Source: Pyropia haitanensis (Eukaryota; Rhodophyta; Bangiophyceae; Bangiales; Bangiaceae). Taken from it: a stretch of DNA of 64,000 nt. The translations under genes were made by a program, and so were the position numbers. The first letter of the stretch is position 1. The number at the start of each line of letters is the position of its first letter. Positions 43,085-52,223 of this stretch are shown piece by piece. Location: NCBI GenBank assembly GCA_008729055.1, contig SDUX01000004.1, positions 4,728,559 to 4,792,558 of the forward strand, written 5' to 3'. A model generated the notes under the pieces. It saw nothing but the letters and a program-made list of their open reading frames with translations, was not told where the DNA came from and ran no database searches.

Positions 43085-45122
43085 GGCGCCAGGTGACGGG
43101 AACGGAGAAGGGCGGTGCCGTCCGTGGGGATGATGGGGAGCGGTAGCAAGCTCAACACGGAGACCGCCGCTGCACAAAGAGAGGCCGTTGCCCCACCCTC
43201 CTCCCCCTGCCCGTCACGACCTCGCTCCCCCCCACCTCCCTGTCTATCAGAGAGCTCGGGCAAGTCCAAAGTGGGTCGAGCGTGCGCCCAACCGTGGCTC
43301 AAACCTCAACGCACGGATGTGCCAAACGTCCAGTGCCCCACCCACCGGGTCAGGTGGTGCCCCGGCCGGCCCCAACGCCACACCCAGCGGGGTGGACTCG
43401 ACGTGCAGCGCCACCCCCCCCCCCCCCCACCCCCCAACCTCCCTCCACACCGTGATGATTGGCGACGCCACGCTGGGCGACCGGTAGGAGCACCCCGGCG
43501 GCAGCGGCCAGACTCCCCCCACGCGCGTCCAGCCCTGCCCGCCAGGCAACGGCCGACGGCGGGTGGACTAGCAGGCGTGACCGCTGGGGAGAGGGCACTC
43601 GCCGAGTAGATGGCGGCAGCCGCTTGGAGGAGGCGCCAGCCGCTGGATGCTGCAGCGGCAGCTGGGTGGTGGATGGGGCAGCCGCTCAGGGAGGGGGGGG
43701 GGGGGGGGGGGGACCGCCACCACGGCGCTTGGCTTGGGGGCGGGCACCACTTGAGGGGGGAACCATAGATGGGGCAGCCACGAGGGGGGGGGAAGCACCC
43801 ACGCGGGGCAGAGGCGATCCTCGCTGACTTGAGGAAATTCAGCCGCTCGAGCAGCCGCTGCGGCGGTGGCGGGCACAGCCGCTTGGGGAGAGAGGAGGGA
43901 AAACGAGCGGATTCACGGATGACGCCGCCATGGATCCGCGGAGGGCAGTGATAGTCGCGGGGTGGGCGACGGGGTGATTGATGTGGCGTAATGGTGAGGG
44001 TACTTGCCCAAGACTGAGAGGTGTCACTCGTGTCGCAACAAAATCGCAGAGGCGGTTTGGACGGGCACCTTGCGACGGGTGACGGTATCGGAGAGAGGTG
44101 ACGCTGCAGGAGTGTGTCCGCGCACGGCATTGTGCCGTCCACCGCTCACCCCACCCATGCCCGTCGTGCAGAGGACCCTCCGCCGCCGCCAAAGCCAACG
44201 GCATTCCCCTGTTGTGGCTGCGGCGGCGGCGGCCGCCGCCGCCGTAGACTGACTTTTGCACCGACAGGAACGAGCATCCGCGGCGCGACGCGTCCGTCCT
44301 CTGGCCCACCCTTGGCGCTGCCGCCACGCCGGCGCGCGGCCCCCTCTGCTGGCCCCGTGGTGGCCGCCACAGCGGCGGCCGCCGCCGCCATCGTTGCCCC
44401 CACCGCCGCGCTCCTCACGCGTTGCAGGCGGCCCCGCTGTGGCGGCCGCGGCGGCGACGCGAGTGCCGCCGTCCCCCCCCCCCCCCCTTTCTCAGTTGCA
44501 GTAGCCAAAGGGCGCAGCTGTGACGGCGAATAGGATAGGGGGGGGACAGCCACGGCGGAGCGTGGAGGGGAGCGGCAGCGGCGTCATTGCTGGGGGTACA
44601 CCCGGAGCTGCGGCTGCGGCGAGGCGCTCCCAGCGCCGTAGATGTCGCGACGAGAGGCGGGGGTGGCCGCCGCCGCCGGGGCAAAGGCGGGGGGCGCAGC
44701 GGGCGGCTGTGCCAAACGGGAGGCGATAACGGCGACCGCACTGATGGCAGGGGAGGCAACGGCGAGTGGGGGGGTTGGGGGACGAGCAGCCGCGCCACGC
44801 ATCGCGCCCCGGTCGCCGCCCAATCCGTGGGCATGACGGTGGTCGGGGCCCAACCCACAGATGGCACTGCCCTGTGAGTGCCCCGCCGCTCCGTCGCCGT
44901 CGGGTTGCGCGCGCCGCCGTGCAAGCCAACCGCGACGCAACAGCGTTTATGGAGTCAAGTGCGACCGTATGCCAAAACCGACAGAGAGAACAGAAGCTGT
45001 GGCGGACAGGAAAGAGCGCAGCCATCCACACTGGGAGCAAACACAAGGCCTACCCAATGCGCTCTCTCCCCAGCTCCGACACGCCCCCATGTGCCCCCCA
45101 CCTTCCCTCCCGTGACAACACC
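43085..45122. other. Intergenic between FkbM copies
   Basis: C/G runs and a degenerate CAGCCGCT-type repeat (about 43617-43890). Frames on both strands lack domains. The last 60 bases resemble the 3' flank of copy 1, so the duplicated unit includes the end of the gene. Confidence 0.55.
43617..43890. repeat. Dispersed CAGCCGCT motif cluster
   Basis: Six or more CAGCCGCT occurrences, often followed by T/C-G-G/A-GGAG, at irregular spacing in 270 bp. Probably decayed simple sequence. Confidence 0.45.
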
Positions 45123-46124
45123 TCAGGGCGTCGGACTCCCCACCTCAACCGATGGGTGAAACAGCATCAGCTCCTCAGGGCGGCTGGCCTTGTACTGCAC
45201 CACCTTGTAGCCCATGTCGGTCAAGAACTTGGTCGCCTGCTTGTCGTCGCTCTCCTCCTCCAGGCTGATCACGTCAATCCGCACCGCCGACCAGTCGATG
45301 CTCTGCAGCGCCTCCAGCTCGGCGCCCTCAATGTCCAAGCTCAGGTAGTCCACGTGCGTCACCGCCCGCCGGTGGAGCAGCTGCGCCAGGCGGGTGCACG
45401 TGATTCTACGCCGCGGCGCGGTGCTGACCCCCTTTTGCCACACGTGCTTGCCGTCCACGTTCTTGTTGCTATCGGCAATGCCGCCCAGGCCACCCGCCTC
45501 GATAAACGACACGACCTTGGTGTGGTTGGCCACGCACACGGGGATGAGCTCGCACGAGCGGTGCTCCAGGATGCGCGCGTGGTAGTTCCCGTTGGGCTCG
45601 ATGCACAGCCCCGACCAGCCGAGGCAGCGCTCCAGGAAGTACGTGTTGCTGATACTGATGGGGTCGTTGGTCGCCAGATCCACAAACACCCCCGGCCGCG
45701 CCAGGTGCCGAAAGTGGTGGGACCAAAGCCACGCGTCTTGGCCAAACTGGGAAAAGAAGCGCGGGGCCACCCCCTCGGGGCAGCCGCCCGGCTCGCGCGG
45801 CGAGCACACCCGGTCCGCCGGCCGCGGGTCCCGCATCAGCGGGTCGCACCACGCGGCGCGGCGCTGCGTCGACACGACCGCCCACGGGACGACCCCATCC
45901 GGACCGGCGGCGTCGGCGGGGGGGACCACCACCGCCGGGCGGGACACCCACGGCGCCAGCGCCGCGGATAGCTCCCCGTTGCGCTGGTGCGACACGGCGA
46001 GGGCGGCAACGAGGAGCGCGACGCCAACGGCGGCTGTCACCGCGTGCCGCACGCCGGGCTTGGTGCGGCCAAACAGCATCCGGGGGGAGCCCGCCGCCGC
46101 ACCATACACTGGCGACATCACCAT
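45123..46124 (-). CDS. FkbM-family SAM methyltransferase, membrane anchored, copy 2
   Basis: 333 aa, same architecture as its neighbour. The N-terminus MVMSPVYGAAAGSPRMLFGR is followed by a membrane helix (HAVTAAVGVALLVAALAVS). Then come FFSQFGQDAWLWSHHF, GVFVDLATNDPISISNTYFL, GLCIEPNGNYHARI and LSLDIEGAELEALQSID. The last 100 residues differ from copy 1 at only four positions (K/R, Q/H, E/A, I/V), whereas the first 90 residues are largely unrelated. Both copies are on the minus strand about 2 kb apart, a tandem duplication. Probable substrate class as for copy 1. The start ATGGTGATG lies within an adequate context (CAATGG-like) and gives the membrane anchor. Confidence 0.86.
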   Translation of the reverse strand: MVMSPVYGAAAGSPRMLFGRTKPGVRHAVTAAVGVALLVAALAVSHQRNGELSAALAPWVSRPAVVVPPADAAGPDGVVPWAVVSTQRRAAWCDPLMRDPRPADRVCSPREPGGCPEGVAPRFFSQFGQDAWLWSHHFRHLARPGVFVDLATNDPISISNTYFLERCLGWSGLCIEPNGNYHARILEHRSCELIPVCVANHTKVVSFIEAGGLGGIADSNKNVDGKHVWQKGVSTAPRRRITCTRLAQLLHRRAVTHVDYLSLDIEGAELEALQSIDWSAVRIDVISLEEESDDKQATKFLTDMGYKVVQYKASRPEELMLFHPSVEVGSPTP

Positions 46125-47229
46125 TGCAAGAAAAGAGAGAGGGATAGGGTGGGGGGGGCAGGGAGGGTGGGGGAGGGGGTGGGGCCCTCAATGACGGGGC
46201 TGAGCGGCCACTGGCTCGGCGCGGCCGCCGTCACGCAAGTAAAAGGGGGTCGGCGCGCCCATCAGAGCGGCTGGGCCAGCCCCGTCGGGCACGGGTGCCC
46301 GACACGCCCCCACTAGCGGCACAGACATCGAGGCCCAGCGAGGCGGGTACACGCTCAGCCACGTGCGGGCGACCGCCGCACCGCGAACCCGGACACGCAC
46401 CCCTGACCGCCGACCGTGAAGCACACCCGTCACCTCGTCGGGCAAGTTCAGGGGGAAGGGAAAAGAAAAAAATCAACGGCCCGGACGGATGCCGCCACGA
46501 GCGGGCGGCGGCGATACCTACCACGAGTACAGCTTAGCCGCGGGGGGTGGTGTCGGTTCCTGGAACAGTGCATGTGAGGAGGACGGTGGACGAGGCATCG
46601 GCAGGCTCGGCACCTTGCATGGGCGATCAACGGCCAAGTCCTCTACAATCACACAACAGTAAGGACTTGCAATGGATGTACACGTGTCACGATGAATCTC
46701 AGACGCAGAATGTATTCCAATTTCCATGGCCACGTGCATGTACTGTACCCAGGGTGGCGTACAACGCGTTGTCCAATGGGATGACAGCCCTGACCTCGTC
46801 TCTGTTTGCCACCGTTTCCCGACGGGCGGATCTGACTCGCATCGACTGAGCTCGGAGAGCGGCGGCGGCCGACTCCCGCCCACGAGCGCCCTCCCTGGCC
46901 GACACGGATGCGAGCCGACCCGTTTGCGGTGGCCGCCGTTGCCGTGGCAGCTGGGGCCGGCCGTTTTTGCCGGCCGCAGCGTCTGGGCGACGCCGGCGGC
47001 GCCCGTCGTAGACCGGCGCCGCCCCGCTCCTGGCCTGCGTCGGTGCTGTGAAGTTGACGCCGCTGGTGACGACGTCGCTGTAGGTTGTCCATCCTCCTCC
47101 ACTCGAAGCGGGAGACGCGTCCCTCACGCCCGCCCCGGCCCTGCCAGCCTACCGCCGCGGCGGCGCGCCCGTCCCCTCAATCCTCTCCCCCTGCCTCTGG
47201 CCGTCCTCTTTCCGCTTGCGGGTGCTGCC
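46125..47229. other. Divergent intergenic region, FkbM copy 2 and lumen protein
   Basis: Shared upstream region of two divergent genes. No gene supported inside. The 100 bases before 47230 are C/T-rich. Confidence 0.6.
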
Positions 47230-47685
47230 ATGGCGGCGCGGCTGCCCCTCCCCGCAGCCGCTACCGCTGCCGCGTCGCCCCGTCGCGGGCGGCCCGGCTT
47301 CCACGTCCCCCCCCCCCTGGCGTCGGCGGTAGCGGCCATCCTGTCGGCGGTGGCGGCCCCTCCCCCCACCGCGCACCCCCCCCCTCCCCCCGGCAGCGCC
47401 GTGTCGCCCGCCACCGCCGCGGCGGTGGCCACCCGGCGGCAGCTGCTGGCGCTGGCGGCGGCGTCGGTGGCGGCGGCGGCGCTGCTGCCGACGCCGCCCG
47501 CGGCGGCCATCTCGTGGCCGGGGTCTGCCAAGGGCACCAAACGCGACGGCGGCTACCGCCGCTGCCTCAGCGGTTGCCTCGCCCGCTGCATGGCGCCGCC
47601 CCGCGACGGCGGGTCGGCCAAGGAGCGCTCCGTGTGCGTGGTGGAGTGCAAGGACGAGTGCGCGACGACGGCGGAGCAGCTGTGA
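47230..47685 (+). CDS. Small Cys-rich thylakoid-lumen protein (Tat-type precursor)
   Basis: 151 aa. Bipartite targeting: an Arg/Ala/Pro-rich transit peptide (1 to about 70), then a twin-arginine lumen signal, ATRRQLLALAAASVAAAALL with TPPAAA as a likely cleavage site. The mature protein is only about 55 residues: ISWPGSAKGTKRDGGY, then CLSGCLARC and, 19 residues later, CVVECKDEC, and ATTAEQL at the end. Two CX3CX3C motifs suggest a helical hairpin locked by disulfides or a metal/cofactor site. Similar twin CX3C lumen proteins exist in plants and algae, but I cannot give this one a reliable name. The start is GCCATGG and follows a C/T-rich leader. No intron. Confidence 0.8.
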   Translation: MAARLPLPAAATAAASPRRGRPGFHVPPPLASAVAAILSAVAAPPPTAHPPPPPGSAVSPATAAAVATRRQLLALAAASVAAAALLPTPPAAAISWPGSAKGTKRDGGYRRCLSGCLARCMAPPRDGGSAKERSVCVVECKDECATTAEQL

Positions 47686-48428
47686 GCGGCGGTGGCGGTG
47701 ACAGCGGGGCGGTCCACGGGCGAAGTGGGCCGGGGGGGTTGGACGTCGATGGACAATAGGGCGGTGGGGGGAAGGGTCTGTCCCGCAATGGTGGTGCTCG
47801 GGGGGCTGTCCAGCGTCAGGAGGTCAGCACGCGGTCGACGCGCAGGAAACGCGCAAGCACGATGCGTTCTGTCATTGCGCACTCTTGTACTCGTTTGATC
47901 AGCGGATTGTGGACAGGGGAAAGGCCATTGGAGGACCGTTGGATGTTGTCGCTCATGCGACTCCCCATCGCGAACGGTGGAGAGAGACGACCTTCTCACT
48001 AGACCACTGGGATGAACTCGCAGTCCGACACGAAGGTGACGCGTGGGGGACGATAACAGGGTGACCGGCCCAGTATTGGCCAGCCACACACCTCGGGACG
48101 CGTCCTTGTTGTCTTTGACAGCAACAAAACAACAGGTCCACCACAGATCCATGCAGGCATTCGCACAGGACGATGAATCATAGCTTGGAAGGAAAAACGG
48201 GGGCAATAGCCCGGGGCTCACACACCAGACCAGCACACACGGAAAGTCCACCACACATGCACCGAACAGTCATCGTCCCCCACAGGACGCACACAGGGCC
48301 TGCTGACCAGCACCATATCTCCAATTGGCAGCACCACAAGGATCCAGAAGAACCACGACTTGAAACTAGGGGAGGAACTCGGCGGGGCGCTGCCAGTCGC
48401 GCCCCCTTACCTCAACCGACCATCCGCT
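47686..48428. other. Convergent intergenic region
   Basis: 3' flanks of the lumen-protein gene (+) and the Lys/Ala-rich plastid protein gene (-). Nothing gene-like; GC content is lower than average. Confidence 0.65.
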
Positions 48429-49826
48429 CTAGTAGTTCTTCCAGGTCCCGTACTTGCGCGGCGTGTCCTCAGGCAGCGGCAGCAGGTAGCTGGGGAGCAC
48501 ATCCTTCTTCTCCTCATTCGCAGCTGCCTTCAGGACCGCCTTCTCCATCCGCACGGCCTTGGCCTTCAGCTCAGCAGCGGTGGCGCCCTTCTTCGCCTCC
48601 AAAGCGGCCTTCTTCAGCGCAGCGAGCCCACCAACCTTCTCTGCCGCGTTTGCATCGTCAGAAAAGGAAGAGATGCCCAGCGTCGACTGCTTGGCCGTCT
48701 CGTACGCCGAGTACTTGTACCTGACGAAAAAACACCAAACAAGGGCCAACACGAGTGGCAAAGGTGATCGCAGGTACAAAAGAAAAAGAGCAGAGCAGAC
48801 CGCCAACAACAACCAAACAGTCAGACGGCCGCCGAGAGACGCGAACGATACCCACGAGTTTGGCGCGGTGTCCATGCCCACCTTTCCCACATGATGGCGA
48901 GTCGTCCACCCGCCAAGGCACCACCCTGGCGAGCGATCGAAAACTGCACTCACCCGCACACACTCCACCGAGGATTGGCGCGGCATCTCTGCCTCGGCAC
49001 GGAAATCCACCGACACACCTCGGCGTCGCCCGCACCGGTAGCCGTCAACCCTGCCCCGGCGTCCCCACCCTCCTCCCCGTGAACCGCTACCCACCCGTGC
49101 AGTCCATCCCCTCCGCCAACCCCCCCGAACGTACCCTGGCTCACCATAGGTGGGCGGCGCAACTTCTGTCAGGTCCTGACGCCCGACGCCAATCCGCTCC
49201 GGCGCGGACTTCAAAAAGTCCTCCCTCAGCAGGGCAGCACCCCGCTTGGCCGGCTTCTTGGCTGCCTCGACCACACTGTCAGCCGCGTCCTCCACTGCGT
49301 CCGCCGCCTTACCCACCGCCTTCTTGACATTGGAAGGCGTCGCCGCCTTGATCGCCGAGCCCGCGCTCTTCGCGGCCGAGCCAACGTCGCTCGCAGCGCT
49401 CTTGGCACTAGACACCGCCTGCGCCGCCGTGGACTTCGCCTTGGGCTCAACGTAGCCCGCATCACCGGGCTGCAGCTCCATGAATGCCTCCTCAACCTTT
49501 TCCACCGCCAGCTTGGGCGCCCCCACCACCTTCTTGGGGGCCTCCGCCGTCTTCTTGGCAGCAGTGGCCGCGTTGGCCTGGAACTGGTTAACCGCGGCCT
49601 TGGTCTTCTTCGCCGCCGTATCGGCCTTGGCGGCCGCCTTGTTCTTGTCGCCACCAAAAGGCATGGACGGCATCTTAATGCCAAAGAGGCCGCCCTTCTT
49701 GTCCGCCATCATGCGCGGGGCAGCCACCCCGGCCGGGCGGCGGGGGGCCACCGACGTGACCGACACGCCAGGGGCCCGCCGCAGGGGCAGGGCAGGGCCA
49801 GCCACAAAGGCCGACGAAGGTGCCAT
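48429..49826 (-). CDS. Lys/Ala-rich helical plastid protein, function unknown
   Basis: Exons 49135-49826 and 48429-48720 (minus strand) give 327 aa; the 414-bp intron (CCAGG|GTACGT...CGTCAG|GTACAAG, phase 2) rebuilds YGEPGYKYSAYE exactly. The start region MAPSSAFVAGPALPLRRAPG through APRMMADKKGG is a typical plastid transit peptide with a Met after the cleavage Arg. The middle is long amphipathic helix (KKTKAAVNQFQANAATAAKK, VGSAAKSAGSAIKAAT, KAVGKAADAVEDAADS). The C-terminal part is Lys-rich helix ending in LPLPEDTPRKYGTWKN. It resembles LEA- or linker-like structural proteins rather than an enzyme, and no named family is evident. It could be a thylakoid- or phycobilisome-associated structural protein; that is speculation. 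The intron reads through in frame, so an unspliced open frame of 519 codons exists. Confidence 0.8.
   Translation of the reverse strand: MAPSSAFVAGPALPLRRAPGVSVTSVAPRRPAGVAAPRMMADKKGGLFGIKMPSMPFGGDKNKAAAKADTAAKKTKAAVNQFQANAATAAKKTAEAPKKVVGAPKLAVEKVEEAFMELQPGDAGYVEPKAKSTAAQAVSSAKSAASDVGSAAKSAGSAIKAATPSNVKKAVGKAADAVEDAADSVVEAAKKPAKRGAALLREDFLKSAPERIGVGRQDLTEVAPPTYGEPGYVRGGWRRGWTARVGSGSRGGGWGRRGRVDGYRCGRRRGVSVDFRAEAEMPRQSSVECVRVSAVFDRSPGWCLGGWTTRHHVGKVGMDTAPNSWVSFASLGGRLTVWLLLAVCSALFLLYLRSPLPLVLALVWCFFVRYKYSAYETAKQSTLGISSFSDDANAAEKVGGLAALKKAALEAKKGATAAELKAKAVRMEKAVLKAAANEEKKDVLPSYLLPLPEDTPRKYGTWKNY
48721..49134 (-). other. Intron of the Lys/Ala-rich plastid protein gene
   Basis: Donor AGG|GTACGTTCGG, acceptor TTTTTTCGTCAG|GTAC. 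The intron length is a multiple of three and it has no in-frame stop, so only the low-complexity, non-conserved reading and the splice signals show it to be an intron. Confidence 0.8.
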
Positions 49827-50768
49827 GGCCGCGACAGAGGAGGGGGACGGCGGGGGGAGCCGCAGGGAGGGGGAAGCAGCGGGGAAGAGCGGGGAGGTGG
49901 GGAGGGTGGCGACGGAAGCAAGGACGGTGACGGGCGGCGGACGGGGGCAGAGCGATGAAGGGGTGGCAGGGACGGGCGGCGGGGGCACGACAACGAGCGG
50001 TCGACGGCTGTCACGGAAGACACGGTGGGTGGCTCAGAGGCGTTCCCACGCCGAGCGGCGGCGGGCCCCGAGGGTGACGGAACGGGAGGAGGGGGACCAC
50101 TGGCCAACCAGAGACCCCTCCACCAGAGGGGGGCACCCCACGTGGCAGGCATGATCTCGCGGACCTGCCGATCACGAGACGCTGCTTCGATGTCAAGATG
50201 CTCAATTTCTCAAGACAACTATTCAATTAAAGAACACGATGCTATCGTCTGATCGGCTCTTTGGTGGGGCTTCCTGCCACGCATGTACGGTGCGTCGCCC
50301 GGCGCCGCCGTCGTGCAGTCGGCTCGCGGGTGGGGGACCCTCGCGCGGAGATGGACCGAGCCTCGGCTCTGTTGGCAGCCACACGAACAGCGGCAGGCTC
50401 CGGGGTGCGGCTGACCGCCCAGTCCGGTGGCGCGCTGCCTTGCCAACCACCACCAGGTCGGCTGGCTGGTCGGGATGGGGCCCAGCCCTGGCGACCACGC
50501 ATCGGGCTTCGGCATCCCTCAGGGCATGCCTGCGACTCGTCGCGTCGTGCTGGTGGGTGCTGGCGGGACGCCCGCATTCCAACACATTTCAAAGCGAGTA
50601 CCCAACAGGGGCTTGTGGGCGTGGTAGCGCACATGGGGAGATGCTATAGAAGACGAGTTTTCCAACAGAGAGAGTGACCCGCAGGCCCACCACGTCAAGA
50701 GACGGCAGCGTACCACCCAGCTTCTTTGCAGACTCCGCCGCCGTTGGTACCAAACCGAAAAGAGCCTC
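49827..50768. other. Intergenic, no supported gene
   Basis: Upstream of the Lys/Ala-rich gene (-) and downstream of HDS (-). No domain-bearing frame. Promoter elements not evident. Confidence 0.6.
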
Positions 50769-52223
50769 TCAAGCCGTCGCAGACACCTCGACCGGCGGAT
50801 CCAGCCACACGCCATCCGCCTGAAGCAGCTCCACCAACGCCTTCACACCTTCTGCCTGTGGCACCGTCTTGATCACCTCCTTGCGGCGATAGAGGGTGAT
50901 GTAGCCCGCCTTGCTGCCGACATAGCCATAGTCCGCGTCCGCCATCTCGCCCGGTCCATTGACGATGCAGCCCAACACGGAGATGCTAATCGGCGGGTCC
51001 AGCTTGTCCAGGTGCTTGGTTGCCGCCCGCACATCAGCGAGCACGTCCTCCAGGTCAAAGAGGGTGCGGCCGCAGCTGGGGCACGCCACCCACTCGGTCA
51101 TTGTGCGTCGCAGATTGAGCGCCTGCAGGATGCCATAGCAGACGGGGATCTCCTTCATGGGGTTCTCCGTCAAGCTCACCCGCAGCGTGTCGCCAATGCC
51201 TTCCCCGAGGAGCGTGCCGATGCCAATGGAGCTCTTCACCCGCCCATACTCCCCGTCGCCCGCTTCCGTCACACCCAGATGGATGGGGTAGTCGTACCCC
51301 TCGGCGTCGAGCCGCAGCGCCAGCTGACGGTACGCCGCGATCATGACTGGCACCTTGGACGCCTTCATCGAAATGACCAGGTTGTGAAAGTCCAGCTCCC
51401 GGCAGATCTCAATGCACTCCATCGCCGACTCGACCATCCCCCGCGGGGTGTCCCCGTAGGTGAACATCATGCGCTCTGCCAGGGACCCGTGGTTGACCCC
51501 AATCCGCATAGCCTTGCCCTGCTCTTTGAGTGACAGCACCAGTGGGGTGAGGGTCGCCTTGAGCTTATCCTTGAGCCGGTTAAACTCCTCGTCCGTGTAC
51601 TCGGTGCGGCCCACCTTGGGCTTCTCAAACACATACAGGCCCGGGTTGATCCGCACCTTGTCCACATGCTTGGCCACCTCCAGCGCAATCGCCATCCCAT
51701 TGTGATGGACGTCGGCCACGAGCGGCACGTCCTGGTACTCGGCGCGGAGCTTCTCCTTGATGAACCCCACCGCGTGTGCGTGTGCCTTGGATACGCACGT
51801 GACGCGCACAATCTCGCAGCCAATCTCGTGGAGCGCCCGGATGGAGGCCGTTGCGTTATCCAAATCCAGCGTGTCCTCGTTGATCATGGACTGGACGACG
51901 ACCGGGTTGCCGCCCCCAATGGAGATGCCACCAACACGCACCGCCCGGGTCTTGCGCCGGATAACCGCCCCCGTGGAGATGTCCAGGTCCAGGGAGGAGG
52001 CGGGCAGGGCACCCCCGTCGCCGCCGTCGCCAATACCGGCCGTCCCAAAAGGGGCTGGGGCTCCATTCGATGTTGCGTTTGGCTCCGCAGCGACCATGGA
52101 CACACGCGAGGTGCCGAGGACGTGCGCACGACCCAAACGCGAGCGGCTGCACAGGCGGGAGCCGAGTGGGGGTCGCCCACCGACCGTGGCCGCGCCCCCC
52201 ACAGCGGGCGTCACAAACGCCAT
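50769..52223 (-). CDS. ispG: 4-hydroxy-3-methylbut-2-en-1-yl diphosphate synthase (HDS)
   Basis: 484 aa. Converts ME-cPP to HMBPP in the plastid MEP pathway, with a [4Fe-4S] cluster and reduced ferredoxin/flavodoxin. The N-terminus [20 protein letters not shown] to about residue 80 is a transit peptide. The enzyme follows: [113 protein letters not shown], and the cluster-binding Cys motifs [14 protein letters not shown] and [13 protein letters not shown]. Length after targeting (about 400) is that of bacterial/cyanobacterial-type IspG and lacks the large central insertion of plant HDS. The start is CAAACGCCATGG-like (ATG 52223). The open frame continues to 52301 without an ATG, so this start is preferred. 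No intron. Confidence 0.96.
   Translation of the reverse strand: MAFVTPAVGGAATVGGRPPLGSRLCSRSRLGRAHVLGTSRVSMVAAEPNATSNGAPAPFGTAGIGDGGDGGALPASSLDLDISTGAVIRRKTRAVRVGGISIGGGNPVVVQSMINEDTLDLDNATASIRALHEIGCEIVRVTCVSKAHAHAVGFIKEKLRAEYQDVPLVADVHHNGMAIALEVAKHVDKVRINPGLYVFEKPKVGRTEYTDEEFNRLKDKLKATLTPLVLSLKEQGKAMRIGVNHGSLAERMMFTYGDTPRGMVESAMECIEICRELDFHNLVISMKASKVPVMIAAYRQLALRLDAEGYDYPIHLGVTEAGDGEYGRVKSSIGIGTLLGEGIGDTLRVSLTENPMKEIPVCYGILQALNLRRTMTEWVACPSCGRTLFDLEDVLADVRAATKHLDKLDPPISISVLGCIVNGPGEMADADYGYVGSKAGYITLYRRKEVIKTVPQAEGVKALVELLQADGVWLDPPVEVSATA

Noticed and set aside
43306..44142. Minus-strand 278-codon frame between FkbM copies
   Set aside because: Built from Pro/Ser/Gly runs and a repeated CAGCCGCT motif; unlikely to be coding.
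48721..49134. In-frame intron translation in the Lys/Ala-rich gene
   Set aside because: Open frame through the intron is accidental; GTACGT donor and CGTCAG acceptor, and the balanced join YGEPGYKYSAYE, support splicing.
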